Below are positions 49,220 to 58,427 of a stretch of 64,000 nt of DNA, one piece after another. The number at the start of each line of letters is the position of its first letter. The stretch's first letter is position 1. The position numbers and the translations under genes are program-made. Under the pieces are notes generated by a model that was not told the origin of the DNA, made no database searches, and worked only from the letters and a program-made list of their open reading frames with translations. The DNA lies in assembly GCA_903885195.1 (NCBI GenBank), contig CAISHQ010000087.1:21135-85134 (forward strand), given 5' to 3'. The stretch is from an uncultured Pseudomonadota bacterium (GTDB taxonomy: Bacteria; Pseudomonadota; Gammaproteobacteria; Steroidobacterales; Steroidobacteraceae).

Positions 49220-50041
49220 ATGGACTTCAGCGCACTCTGGCCCCTGCTGCTCGTCCTGCTCGTTGCCGGCATGGTGGCTGGCGTCGTTGCGGGACTGCTC
49301 GGCGTGGGTGGCGGCATCGTACTCGTGCCCGTCCTCGAGTACAGCCTGCGTTTCAGCGGCGTGCCGCCCGAGTGGTGCATGCACGTGGCCGTGGCCACAT
49401 CGCTCGCCGTCATCGTTCCGACGGCGATCTCCTCGTCACGCGCCCACCACGCACGCGGTGCCGTCGACTGGTCACTGGTGAAGGCCTGGGCACCGGGGAT
49501 GCTGGCGGGTGGACTGCTCGGCAGTCTGCTCGCCGCCAATGCCGCAGGGCCGCTGTTGACGGGGGTCTTCGGGGTGATGGCGGCGCTCGTCGCCGTGAAA
49601 ATGTTCCTGCCGCTTGACCATCTGCGCCTGACCAACCGGGTGCCACGCGGCTGGATTGGCAATCTCATCGCCGCAGTCATCGGAACGTTCTCATCGATGA
49701 TGGGTATCGGCGGCGGCACGCTCTCGGTGCCCATAATGTCGTTGTCCGGTGAACCCATGCACCAAGCCGTGGGAACAGCCTCATTCTTCGGCCTGTTGCT
49801 GGCCGCGCCCGGTACCCTCGGCTATCTGCTCGCAACACCACCGGTCCCTTTACCCGCCTTGACCATTGGTTGGATCAGCATTGCAGCCCTCGTCATCGTT
49901 GCGCCCGCCTCGGCGATGACTGCACCCTTCGGCGCACGACTCGCCCACTCCATCGACAAGCGGCGCCTTTCGAAACTCTTCGGAATATTTCTGTGTCTGG
50001 TTTCGCTGCGCATGCTCTACAGGACCCTGCTCTCGCCATGA
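49220..50041 (+). CDS. TauE/SafE family sulfite or organic anion exporter
   Basis: A 273-residue protein with seven or eight membrane segments in two repeats. GLLGVGGGIVLVPVLEY and the matching second-half SSMMGIGGGTLSVPIMS are the paired motifs of the family, whose members export sulfite, sulfoacetate or related anions. It opens a plus-strand pair with a MaoC hydratase and diverges from thrA by 121 bases. The substrate is unknown; the MaoC coupling points to an organic acid or thioester pathway rather than plain sulfite. Confidence 0.92.
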   Translation: MDFSALWPLLLVLLVAGMVAGVVAGLLGVGGGIVLVPVLEYSLRFSGVPPEWCMHVAVATSLAVIVPTAISSSRAHHARGAVDWSLVKAWAPGMLAGGLLGSLLAANAAGPLLTGVFGVMAALVAVKMFLPLDHLRLTNRVPRGWIGNLIAAVIGTFSSMMGIGGGTLSVPIMSLSGEPMHQAVGTASFFGLLLAAPGTLGYLLATPPVPLPALTIGWISIAALVIVAPASAMTAPFGARLAHSIDKRRLSKLFGIFLCLVSLRMLYRTLLSP

Positions 50042-51072
50042 CTGAACACAACGCCATCCTCTTAAGCGGACCCTGGTTCGAAGACTTCCACGTTGGACTG
50101 CAGTTCGATGCCCCAGCGATCACGCTCACCGAAGGTCACGCGAGCCTGCACCAAGCCCTGTTCGGCGACCGTCTGCGCCTGCCGCTCGATCGACATGCCA
50201 GTGCACGCATCACCAGCGTCGAGGCACCACTGGCCCATCCCCTGCTTGTCATCAACGTAGCGATCGGCCAATCGACCTGGGCTTCGCAGCGGGTCAAGGC
50301 GAATCTCTTCTACCGCGGCCTGCTGTTGCAGCGTCCGGTGTTCATTGGCGATACACTCTACACCCGCACACGCGTCGTCGCCTTGCGTCAGAACCGGGTC
50401 CAGGAAGGTCGCGCCGCTACGGGAATTGTGGCGCTCGAAATGACCACCACGAACCAGCGCGGCGAGACGGTGCTGCATTTTTGGCGCTGCCCGATGATTC
50501 CCTGCCGTGACCCGGCCGCACGGACCGGGCACGCCGACGACCTCGACGCGGTCGGACACGCCGCCGACCTCGAGGCCATACGCGCCGCCGTGCCTCGTCA
50601 CTGGAATCTGCGAGACACCACTGGCTGGAGCGGTAGAAACGCGGCTGATTGCCCGCTGCATCGGCGCTTCGAGATCGAGGCACGCGACACGGTCACCCTC
50701 GCCCCCGAACTCGTGCGCGTGTCACTCAACATGGCGATGGCCCACACCGATTCGCGCGCCTCGTATCTCGGCGAGCGACTCGTGTACGGCGGCCACACCA
50801 TTTTCATGGCCTTCGCCCAAATCACTCGTGCACTGCCCAACCTGCTCGGCATCGTCGCGTGGGAAAGTTGCGATCACACGGGTCCCGTGCTCGAAAACGA
50901 CCGACTGCGCACCCACTTCATGGTCACCGAGGCGATCGCACTGCCTGCGGAGCAAGGCGGCCATCTGCTGCGCATCCATGCTGAGTGCTTTGCTTCGCGT
51001 GGTGTGCCGGCGGGGACTGGCGAAGAAGAGAGTCGCGTGCTCGACTGGCAGTTCTGGGTGTGGAGCGCCTGA
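50038..51072 (+). CDS. MaoC family dehydratase (double hot-dog, mesaconyl-CoA hydratase-like)
   Basis: A 344-residue two-hot-dog-domain protein. The N-terminal domain has WFEDFHVGLQFDAPAITLTEGHASLHQ with hydratase-type residues, and FYRGLLLQRPVFIGDTLYTRT; the C-terminal half has SYLGERLVYGGHTIFMAFAQITRAL. This resembles 2-methylfumaryl-CoA (mesaconyl-CoA) and mesaconyl-C4-CoA hydratases; the exact substrate is inferred only. The ATG overlaps the TauE stop (ATGA). A 16-bp repeat begins at the last codons. Confidence 0.85.
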   Translation: MTEHNAILLSGPWFEDFHVGLQFDAPAITLTEGHASLHQALFGDRLRLPLDRHASARITSVEAPLAHPLLVINVAIGQSTWASQRVKANLFYRGLLLQRPVFIGDTLYTRTRVVALRQNRVQEGRAATGIVALEMTTTNQRGETVLHFWRCPMIPCRDPAARTGHADDLDAVGHAADLEAIRAAVPRHWNLRDTTGWSGRNAADCPLHRRFEIEARDTVTLAPELVRVSLNMAMAHTDSRASYLGERLVYGGHTIFMAFAQITRALPNLLGIVAWESCDHTGPVLENDRLRTHFMVTEAIALPAEQGGHLLRIHAECFASRGVPAGTGEEESRVLDWQFWVWSA

Positions 51073-51111
51073 GACTGTAAGCGCCTGAGACGCTAATCGC
51101 CTGATGCCTTA
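51064..51111. repeat. three imperfect 16-bp tandem repeats at a convergent gene junction
   Basis: Units agcgcctgagactgta, agcgcctgagacgcta and atcgcctgatgcctta follow one another exactly. The first contains the stop of the MaoC gene; the second contains the minus-strand stop of the small coiled-coil protein gene at its end. No hairpin-plus-T terminator accompanies it. Confidence 0.8.
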
Positions 51112-51425
51112 GCGCCCGTCGCCCTCAAGGCATCGAGTTCCTGCTGCAACACACGCAGCAGCCTCGCGATGTACTCCATCTGCCACTCGCCCCGCTCGCG
51201 AGCGGCCTCGGCATCCGGACGATACGCATCGAGGTCGGTTCGTTGCACGACGGCGCGTTCAGCCAGCAAGCGCTCGAGGGTATCGAGGCGCTCGCGAGTC
51301 ACAGCCAACTCCCCCGCCATCGCCCAGACAATGGCGAGCAGACGATCGACATCCGCGTCACCGAAAAAATGCGGTCGTTTGCCGCTGGCCGCGGCATTGA
51401 CGAGCTCGAGCCACTGCGGATTCAT
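51093..51425 (-). CDS. small coiled-coil protein of unknown function
   Basis: A 110-residue soluble protein with no signal or membrane segment. The first part includes PHFFGDADVDRLLAIVWAMAGELAVT, followed by charged heptad-like helices (RERLDTLERLLAERA and RLLRVLQQELDAL) likely to form a coiled coil. I do not recognise a family. The ATG overlaps the stop of the upstream methyltransferase gene (ATGA), so it is probably a partner of that enzyme or of its pathway. Confidence 0.75.
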   Translation of the reverse strand: MNPQWLELVNAAASGKRPHFFGDADVDRLLAIVWAMAGELAVTRERLDTLERLLAERAVVQRTDLDAYRPDAEAARERGEWQMEYIARLLRVLQQELDALRATGAKASGD

Positions 51426-52570
51426 TTTGCTGCTCCATCGGCTATTGCCCCGAAGGCGTACCACAGCCCGCCGCGTCCAAAATCCTCGGTCTCGATACCC
51501 ACCTTCGGCATCTCCTCCTCGACGAGGGCGTGGATTTCCGTCTCGAAGATAGACTCTGCCGCAAAGCCCCGCTCCCTGAGCAGAGACGGCAAATGTGTCT
51601 CGTGCAACGCGCTCCAGAATGGCTCGTTGTTGTAATGACAATCCCAGTCGCGCATGAACTGCTCGAAGAGCGTCATGCCACGATACGGCGGCTGCTCGAG
51701 ATGGATCTGGATGCCGCCCTCGGCCAGCAGGCGCGAGGCCTCGCCCAGAATATTGCGCAGCGCCGCGTGCGAGGTCTCGTGTAAAAACATCGTGCTGTAG
51801 ATGAAATCGAAACTCTGCGCCTCGAACGGCAGACCCTCGGCGTTGGCCTGCTGGAATTGGATGTTGTCGATCCCCATGCCCACCGCTCGGGCGTGCCCAT
51901 AGCGCAGCATCGGCGCGGCCAGATCGACGGCCACCACCTGCGCGTCAGGGAACGCGCGTGCCAAGGGAACGGTGTTGTGACCGACACCGCAGCCTAGATC
52001 GAGGATGCGACGCGGGCGCCACGCCGGGCGTGTCTGCTGCAACCAATCCGCCGTACCCCGACCCGCACCGTCGAGGAATCGGCCGAAGAGTCCGGTGGTC
52101 GTGGCGAACATGCCCGCATCGTAGTTGGCCGCCGCCGATACGTCGTCATCGAGGTATTCGGCGTAATAACTGCCGGGCATGCAATGGTTGTCGAGCTCGC
52201 TTTGGTAGCGCGGCACCGTCACGGCGGGATCAAGCTGCAGGCCTGCAGCATGACTCGAACCGAGCTCACGCGCGCGATCACGCAGAGATTCGGCCTGACG
52301 CAACACGAGCGAGCGACCTGCCTGCTGACGCATCTCCATGCCGCAGCGGCGCAATGCACTCCAGAACCGATAATGAGGATCGCTCGCCATGGCTCGGCGC
52401 ACCTCGCCGCGCGTCTGCGGTGGTTCGCCGCGTTCGCGTACCCACACCGGTTCGACACGCTCGCGAAATGCCACGGCGTTGCCCGGGGCGACGACGGTGG
52501 CCATGAACTTGTTGAAGTTGGCGAGGAAGTTGAACCGCGCAATGTCGTCATGCGTCACGGCGGCCGACAT
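51422..52570 (-). CDS. class I SAM-dependent methyltransferase
   Basis: A 382-residue protein with an unusual N-terminal half of about 170 residues and a Rossmann methyltransferase in the rest: motif I ILDLGCGVGHNTVPLA, then VVAVDLAAPML, QQANAEGLPF and FDFIYSTMFLHE. The N-terminal part (FNFLANFNKFMATVV, RYQSELDNHCMPGSYY) is not a family I can name. An ATG at 52630 would add 20 residues; 52570 is preferred because the added residues look non-conserved and approach the divergent gene. It diverges from MmgE/PrpD by 86 bases. Substrate unknown. Confidence 0.85.
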   Translation of the reverse strand: MSAAVTHDDIARFNFLANFNKFMATVVAPGNAVAFRERVEPVWVRERGEPPQTRGEVRRAMASDPHYRFWSALRRCGMEMRQQAGRSLVLRQAESLRDRARELGSSHAAGLQLDPAVTVPRYQSELDNHCMPGSYYAEYLDDDVSAAANYDAGMFATTTGLFGRFLDGAGRGTADWLQQTRPAWRPRRILDLGCGVGHNTVPLARAFPDAQVVAVDLAAPMLRYGHARAVGMGIDNIQFQQANAEGLPFEAQSFDFIYSTMFLHETSHAALRNILGEASRLLAEGGIQIHLEQPPYRGMTLFEQFMRDWDCHYNNEPFWSALHETHLPSLLRERGFAAESIFETEIHALVEEEMPKVGIETEDFGRGGLWYAFGAIADGAAK

Positions 52571-52656
52571 CGGATGCTGCCCGACGTCACTCCAGGGTGG
52601 AGCGCACTGTGAACGTGTGGCGCCTTCCATGCGGCAATTGTAGCATCGACACCCTC

Positions 52657-54042
52657 ATGAACACGCCGAGCTCACTCACCCACCGCCTCGTGGAACACGT
52701 CGTGCAGACGCGTTACGAGTCCATTCCTGAGGCGGCGCACGATGCAGCCAAAATTTTCATTCTGGACTCGATCGGGGTCGCTTTGTCTGGCACCCGCGTG
52801 CCGCTGGTGGACGACCTGAAGCAACTCGCCGCCACCTGGGGACGAGGCGAGGACGCACGGATCTGGGGCACCGGTGAGCGAGTGCCGGCTGGGACTGCCG
52901 CATTCATCAACGGCTATCAGATCCACAATCAGGAATGGGACTGTGTGCACGAGCCGGCCGTGGTGCACCCAATGGCCGTTGTGCTCGCAACGCTGCTGGC
53001 CGACGCGGAACGAACGGGTGGCATCACGGGCCGACAACTTATCAGCGGTTGCAGCATCGCAGTGGATGTCGCCACAGGTATCGGACGCTCGGCGCGAAAC
53101 AAGCTGCGATTTTTCCGACCCGCGATGTGCGGCGCGCTCGGTGCGACCGCCGCACTCGCCCACTGGCGCGGGTTCGATATGCACACGACGCGCAGCGCAC
53201 TCGGTCTGGCGTACAGCCAGCTGTCAGGCACCATGCAGGCCCACGTCGAGGGCTCACCCGTGCTGCCGATGCAAATTGGCTTCAACACGCGCGCCGCACT
53301 CAACGCCGTCGAACTCGCCGCGCGAGGCATCGCGGGACCCATGGAGTTCCTCGAAGGCCCGTTCGGCTACTTCACGCTCATCGATCCGGAATGGGAGCGC
53401 ACAGCCCTCGAGCACATCGACCTACAGCCCGCGATCTGCGAACTGTCCCACAAACCGTTCCCGAGCGGTCGGGCTACCCATGGCGGTGTCGATGGCGCAC
53501 TCTCCTTGTGCGCGCTGCATGCCATTGAGGTCGAGTCCATTCGACAAATTCGGGTTATCGCACCACCCCTCGTGATCCAGCTCGTTGATCGGCCCGCGCG
53601 AGCCGATATGGCCGCCTCGTACGCGCGACTGTGCCTGCCTTACGTCGCAGCCACGGCGCTGCTCAAAGGCAGCGTCGATGTCACCGACTTCACGCCCGAA
53701 TCCTTTGCCGACCCCAAGCGCCTCGCACTCGCCTCGCGTATCGTGGTGCAGCGGGACGCCAATCCGTCGCTCAACGCACTGTCGCCGCAGCGCGTGGAGA
53801 TCTCGCTCGTCGACGGGCGCGAATACGCCATGGATCTGCCGGATGTGCTCGGCGCGCCAGGTCGACCGCTCAGCCGGGAACAGCATCTGGCGAAATTCCG
53901 CCGCGCGGCCGCCTCTGGGCTGCGACCCATGCCCGAGGCCGGCATTCATCGACTCATCGAACTCGTCGATCAACTCGAGACTCTTCCTGACGTCACTCAG
54001 TTAGTCGACGCACTGATTTTCCCCAAGGACACCACCGCATGA
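52657..54042 (+). CDS. MmgE/PrpD family protein
   Basis: A 461-residue protein of the family including 2-methylcitrate dehydratase PrpD and cis-aconitate decarboxylase. DSIGVALSGTRVPLVDDLK, INGYQIHNQEWDCVHEPAVVHP and the all-helical core with SHKPFPSGRATHGGVDGAL are the usual blocks. Family members act on tricarboxylic or dicarboxylic acids, but many have other roles, so activity is open. The stop overlaps the CoA-ligase start (ATGA); it opens a three-gene plus-strand operon. Confidence 0.9.
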   Translation: MNTPSSLTHRLVEHVVQTRYESIPEAAHDAAKIFILDSIGVALSGTRVPLVDDLKQLAATWGRGEDARIWGTGERVPAGTAAFINGYQIHNQEWDCVHEPAVVHPMAVVLATLLADAERTGGITGRQLISGCSIAVDVATGIGRSARNKLRFFRPAMCGALGATAALAHWRGFDMHTTRSALGLAYSQLSGTMQAHVEGSPVLPMQIGFNTRAALNAVELAARGIAGPMEFLEGPFGYFTLIDPEWERTALEHIDLQPAICELSHKPFPSGRATHGGVDGALSLCALHAIEVESIRQIRVIAPPLVIQLVDRPARADMAASYARLCLPYVAATALLKGSVDVTDFTPESFADPKRLALASRIVVQRDANPSLNALSPQRVEISLVDGREYAMDLPDVLGAPGRPLSREQHLAKFRRAAASGLRPMPEAGIHRLIELVDQLETLPDVTQLVDALIFPKDTTA

Positions 54043-55451
54043 GCTTCCCGCATTACTTCGAGTCCTTCGATTACGCGCAGATGCTGCGCGACTTTCCGGT
54101 CGGCGATGCCTTCACCGCCGGGTTCGCTCTTCGTTCGCGCGACGAAATCCACGCGCATCAGAATCGCCTCTTCATGCAATGCATGGCCCGCGCCTGGGAG
54201 ATTCCCTTCTACCAACGCCTGTGGAGCGCGCAGGGGCTGACCCCAACCGACGTACGCAGCCTCGAGGACATCGGCCGGCTACCTATTTTCGGCAAGTCTG
54301 ATCTCATGCAAAGCCTCGCCGAGCATCCGCCGTACGGCGACTACCACGGCTGGGATCGCTGGTCCATCGCGCAACGACCGGTCACGGTGGTGCATACCAC
54401 GAGCGGCACGACCGGCCGCCCGCAGGTCGTGCTGTTCAGTCCGAAGTCTCGCGAAGTCCAGGCGCTGCTGGTGGCGCGCATCTGGCGCATGCAGGGCCTG
54501 CAGCCCGCGGATGTCGTGCACTCGGTGTATGGGCACGGCATGATCAACGGGGGTCACTTCGTTCGCGAAGCCGCCCTGCATTACACCAACTGCCTATTTC
54601 TTTCGGCTGGTACGGGCAAAGAAACCCGCTCGGTGACGCAGATCGAGTTGATGCGCGACATGCGCGTCACGGTGATCGTCGGCTTCGTTGATTACATTCG
54701 GCAGCTGGCCGAAACCGCGCGCGGCATGGGACTCGAGCCAGGGCGCGATCTACCCATCCGCGCAATCTTCGGGCACGTCGGTCGTGAGTCACGCGCAGTG
54801 CTTTCGGCAGCCTGGGGGGGCGCCGAAATCTACGACTGGTACGGCGTCGCTGATACGGGCCCCATCGCTGCGGAAGGGCCCGATCGTGACGGCATGTACG
54901 TCATGGAGGATGCCCAGTACCTCGAACTCGTCGACGAACAGACCGGCGCGATCATTGACGATGAGCGACCAGGTGACATGGTGGTGACCTCGCTCTACCG
55001 CGACGACGTTTACCCGCTAATCCGTTTCAACACTCACGACCTGTCGGCGTGGAAGCGAGGCTCCTCGGCGCTCGATTTCAAATTGCAACGTACCGTCGGC
55101 GTGCTCGGACGCAGCGACAACATGGTCAAGTTGCGCGGCATCAACGTCTATCCGCTGGCGCTTGCCGCGATCCTTAACGAGCATCCGGCCTTTGCCGGCG
55201 AGTACATCTGTCGCGCGGTGCGCGATGCGAGCGGTCGCGACGAGCTGACGGTGATCATTGAGGTGCGGCACACGGCAGACCCTAACTCGTCGGAGCTTGC
55301 CGCAGCGTTCGCCGCCTTGTTGACGCGGCGGGTCGGTGTCGACATCCGCGCCGCACTCGTACCGGCGGGTGGCACGGCGGCGCTGACGCAAATCGACAGT
55401 CGACAAAAGCCGGTCCGCTTGCTCGACGAGCGTCCCAAGGGCGGCGCGTGA
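54039..55451 (+). CDS. phenylacetate-CoA ligase-like AMP-forming enzyme
   Basis: A 470-residue member of the acyl-adenylating superfamily close to PaaK. The P-loop is HTTSGTTGRPQVV, the A5-like motif YGVADTGPIAAEGP, the A7/A8 part GDMVVTSLYRDDVYPLIRFNTHDL and GRSDNMVKLRGINVYP. It should activate an organic acid to its CoA thioester via an acyl-AMP. The substrate cannot be read from sequence. ATG overlaps MmgE stop and its stop overlaps the amidase GTG. Confidence 0.88.
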   Translation: MSFPHYFESFDYAQMLRDFPVGDAFTAGFALRSRDEIHAHQNRLFMQCMARAWEIPFYQRLWSAQGLTPTDVRSLEDIGRLPIFGKSDLMQSLAEHPPYGDYHGWDRWSIAQRPVTVVHTTSGTTGRPQVVLFSPKSREVQALLVARIWRMQGLQPADVVHSVYGHGMINGGHFVREAALHYTNCLFLSAGTGKETRSVTQIELMRDMRVTVIVGFVDYIRQLAETARGMGLEPGRDLPIRAIFGHVGRESRAVLSAAWGGAEIYDWYGVADTGPIAAEGPDRDGMYVMEDAQYLELVDEQTGAIIDDERPGDMVVTSLYRDDVYPLIRFNTHDLSAWKRGSSALDFKLQRTVGVLGRSDNMVKLRGINVYPLALAAILNEHPAFAGEYICRAVRDASGRDELTVIIEVRHTADPNSSELAAAFAALLTRRVGVDIRAALVPAGGTAALTQIDSRQKPVRLLDERPKGGA

Positions 55452-56710
55452 GTTCAGTCAGCGCACGCTGTCGCGCAGCGCTCGATGCAGCACAGCGCAA
55501 CACGCTCAATGCGTGGCGCTGGCTCGATGCCGAAGGCGCTCTACAGGCCGCCGCCGAAAGCGACGCTCGCCTCGCACGGGGTGCCGGCCGCGCACTCGAG
55601 GGGCAGCTGTTCGCCATCAAAGCGAACATTGCCGTTAACGGTTGGCCTCATGACGGCGGGCTGCGGGCGCGTCGCTCGTTACGCGCGAGTCGCGACGCCA
55701 CCGTCATTGGCCGCCTGCGGGATGCGGGCGCCGTGCTGCTCGGGCTCACGCAAATGGACGAGGGGGCGCTCGGCGCCACGGGATACAGCATCGACGGGCC
55801 GATCCATCATCCGCTGCGCGAGGGGTGGTCGGTCGGTGGCTCGAGCGGCGGCTCCGCCGCTGCACTCGCCGCGGGCCACTGCGATGCGGCGCTGGGTACC
55901 GACACCATTGGCTCGATCCGGATCCCGGCATCGCTGTGCGGCATCAGCGGCTTGAAGCCAACACCCGGCCTTGTGAGCCTCGAGGGTGTCCTGCCACTCG
56001 ATGCACGCTTCGACCACGTGGGCCCCATGAGCCGCGATCCCGCCGCCCTTTGGCCGTTGTTGTGCTGCCTGCGAGGCCTGCCGATTACCGCGTTGCCGAT
56101 CCGCGAGAACTCACTGGGGGGACGCACGCTCGGCGTGTTCGAGGGTCTCGACAGTCTCGAGTGCACTCCGGCGGTGCTAGAGGCGTACTCGAAGAGCATC
56201 ACGCGCTTGCGCGAATCGGGTGCGGTGCTGCGCAGCATCGATGTGCGCACCTTCGATCTGCCGCGGGTTCGCCGGGCGGTGTTTTCACTGTGCGAGCGAA
56301 CCCTCGCACTCGAGCACGCAACGCAGCGCGCAGCAGATCCCAAGGGCTATTCGCCGGCGATGCAGTCGATGCTCGACTATGGCGCGCGCCTTACCGAGGC
56401 CGACTGCCTGCGCTTCGAGCAACGCATCGCCGACTTTCGTGAAGCCTGGGACGCCAGCACGGCGGGCTTGGAGGCCTGCATTACCCCTATATCACCGGTG
56501 ACGAGCGTCCCGCACGCCTCGCCGCCGCCGACGAACATCGCCGATCTCACCGTGATTGCAACAGCAGCGGGGTGCCCGGCAGCGTCCGTGCCCTGCGAAG
56601 TAGCCGAGGGCGCCCTGCCCGTCGGCCTGCAGATCCTCGCACCGGCCGGTCAGGATGCGCGGGTCTGTTCACTCGGCATGCGCCTCGCGGCAGGATCCAG
56701 CGAGGCGTAG
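55448..56710 (+). CDS. amidase signature family enzyme
   Basis: A 420-residue amidase. The triad is visible: Lys in FAIKANIAVN, cis-Ser in VGGSSGGSAAALAAG and the nucleophile Ser in GTDTIGSIRIPASLCG. The sequence is shorter than GatA and resembles small catabolic amidases such as AtzE/AtzF-type enzymes. It starts at a GTG overlapping the CoA-ligase stop and should release ammonia or an amine from the pathway intermediate. The 3' end overlaps the deacetylase gene by 61 bases. Confidence 0.9.
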   Translation: MSSVSARCRAALDAAQRNTLNAWRWLDAEGALQAAAESDARLARGAGRALEGQLFAIKANIAVNGWPHDGGLRARRSLRASRDATVIGRLRDAGAVLLGLTQMDEGALGATGYSIDGPIHHPLREGWSVGGSSGGSAAALAAGHCDAALGTDTIGSIRIPASLCGISGLKPTPGLVSLEGVLPLDARFDHVGPMSRDPAALWPLLCCLRGLPITALPIRENSLGGRTLGVFEGLDSLECTPAVLEAYSKSITRLRESGAVLRSIDVRTFDLPRVRRAVFSLCERTLALEHATQRAADPKGYSPAMQSMLDYGARLTEADCLRFEQRIADFREAWDASTAGLEACITPISPVTSVPHASPPPTNIADLTVIATAAGCPAASVPCEVAEGALPVGLQILAPAGQDARVCSLGMRLAAGSSEA

Positions 56711-57537
56711 TAACTCGCGATGTCGCAGCGCCGTGCGATCCAGACACGGCTGCCTGCGGCCTGCACGTGCTGAAGGAATCGTTCGAAGGCACCGATGCGT
56801 CCCGGTCTGCCGATGATGCGCAAGTGCACGCCCAGCGACATCATCCGCGGCCGACCGACCGATTCGGCGAGCAACCAATCGAAACTGTCACGCGCGTAAT
56901 CGAGCCAGTGCTGCGGCGTCAACGCCGGCGCGTTCCAAATCTTCATATCGTTGGAATCAAGGGCGTAGGGCAACACCACCATGGGTGTCGGCAGCGAGTG
57001 GTCCATGAAGGGCTCGTCTCGACTGTAATCATCCATGTGGTAGCGATATCCCTCCTCGGCCAGCAAGCGACGCGTGTGATCCGTGTGCAAATAGCGCGAC
57101 AGCCAACCGACCGGGCGGGTCCCTGTGGTGCGCTCGATGCTCTCGGCGGCCTTGCGGATGAACTCTCGCTCGCGCTCCTCGGACATGCCGAGCTGATGCG
57201 CCCACCGATACCCGTGCGCACACACCTCATGCCCGCCAGCCACGATACCGGCCGCGACCTCTGGGGCACGTTCGAGCGCTACGGCGGCCGCGGTGAAGGT
57301 CGCAGGCAAGCCATAACGCCCGAGCAGGCCGAGCACCCGTGGGGCCCCCTCGTTGATGCCGTAAGCGTAGTTGGATTCGTTGCCGTGGTTGCGCACGGGC
57401 TTCTTCAACACGATACCGAGCTCGTCAACCGGATCGGGCCCCCGATCGCCGTCCGTGACGTTGAACTCCGCACCCTCCTCCACATTGACCACCAATGACA
57501 ACGCGAGTCGCGCACCGTTCGGCCACGAATAGCTCAT
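56650..57537 (-). CDS. polysaccharide deacetylase family, PuuE allantoinase-like
   Basis: A 295-residue NodB-fold protein. The opening block LALSLVVNVEEGAEFNVTDGD with PVRNHGNESNYAYGINEG matches the PuuE/allantoinase branch, and the metal motif is GHEVCAHGYRWAHQ. Members of this branch hydrolyse cyclic amides or imides such as allantoin or maleimide-like rings rather than sugar polymers. Coupled to the SDR stop by ATGA and convergent with the amidase, it suggests ring opening followed by amide hydrolysis. Substrate unproven. Confidence 0.87.
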   Translation of the reverse strand: MSYSWPNGARLALSLVVNVEEGAEFNVTDGDRGPDPVDELGIVLKKPVRNHGNESNYAYGINEGAPRVLGLLGRYGLPATFTAAAVALERAPEVAAGIVAGGHEVCAHGYRWAHQLGMSEEREREFIRKAAESIERTTGTRPVGWLSRYLHTDHTRRLLAEEGYRYHMDDYSRDEPFMDHSLPTPMVVLPYALDSNDMKIWNAPALTPQHWLDYARDSFDWLLAESVGRPRMMSLGVHLRIIGRPGRIGAFERFLQHVQAAGSRVWIARRCDIASYYASLDPAARRMPSEQTRAS

Positions 57538-58379
57538 CAGTGATACTCCTCGCCGCCGGAAACGTTCATGGCCTCACCGGTGATGTACGACGCCTCGGCA
57601 GACGCGAGGAAGGCACAAGCCTTGGCGATGTCCTCCTGTAGCCCAGGTCGTCCCAACGGAATCCGTGCGCGCATATCGGCGAGATACTGCTGCTCGCTGC
57701 GCCCGGTGGCCGCCGAAAAGAACTGGTTCTGCCACGCACCGAGCCCCGTCGTAACGTGATTGGGGCAGATGGTGTTGACCGTGATGCCTTGCGGGCCGAG
57801 CTCGATGGCGGCGCTGCGAGTCAATCCCACCATGCCGTGCTTGGAAGCCACGTACGCCGAGGCAAACGGGAAGCCAGACTTCGAGGCCTGACTGCCGATG
57901 TTGATGATCCGACCACCCTGGCCCTGGGCGATCATCTGCTTGGCGGCCTGCTTGATGCCGAAGAATGCACCGCGCAGATTGACGCCGAGCACGGCGTCCC
58001 AATCGGCCTGCGTCATCTCGACCACAGGCTTCATGAGATAACCGATGCCCGCATTGTTCACCATGATGTCGAGGCGGCCATACTGACCGACGGCTGCGGC
58101 GACGAGCGCTTCGACCTGCGCCTCCTCGAGTACATCGCAGGCCACACCCATCGCTTCACCGCCTGCGGCGCGAATCGCTGCGACCACGGTATCGATCCCC
58201 GAGCTCGTGCCGATGGCATCGGCGGGAATCTCCTTGCCGCGCGGCGCACCGATGTCGCTCACCACGACCTTGCAGCCTTCGGCGGCGAGGCGCATCACCA
58301 TGGCTTCGCCCAGACCCTTGGCGCGTCCAGAGCCCGTGACGATCGCTACCTTGCCCTCTAGATCCGAGTACACACCCAT
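57537..58379 (-). CDS. SDR family oxidoreductase
   Basis: A 280-residue short-chain dehydrogenase. The cofactor motif is VTGSGRAKGLGEAMV (a variant TGxxxGxG with an extra residue), NNAG is present in IMVNNAGIGYL, and the catalytic Ser and Tyr-x3-Lys lie in NIGSQASKSG and SAYVASKHG. Asp in VVVSDIG suggests NAD preference. It is divergent to the crotonase gene (48 bases between starts) and overlaps the downstream deacetylase start. Substrate unknown, presumably a hydroxyacyl or hydroxy acid intermediate. Confidence 0.92.
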   Translation of the reverse strand: MGVYSDLEGKVAIVTGSGRAKGLGEAMVMRLAAEGCKVVVSDIGAPRGKEIPADAIGTSSGIDTVVAAIRAAGGEAMGVACDVLEEAQVEALVAAAVGQYGRLDIMVNNAGIGYLMKPVVEMTQADWDAVLGVNLRGAFFGIKQAAKQMIAQGQGGRIINIGSQASKSGFPFASAYVASKHGMVGLTRSAAIELGPQGITVNTICPNHVTTGLGAWQNQFFSAATGRSEQQYLADMRARIPLGRPGLQEDIAKACAFLASAEASYITGEAMNVSGGEEYH

Positions 58380-58427
58380 GTCCGTCGTCCCCCTGTGAGA
58401 ACTGATTGGTACTGCTAACATGATCGC

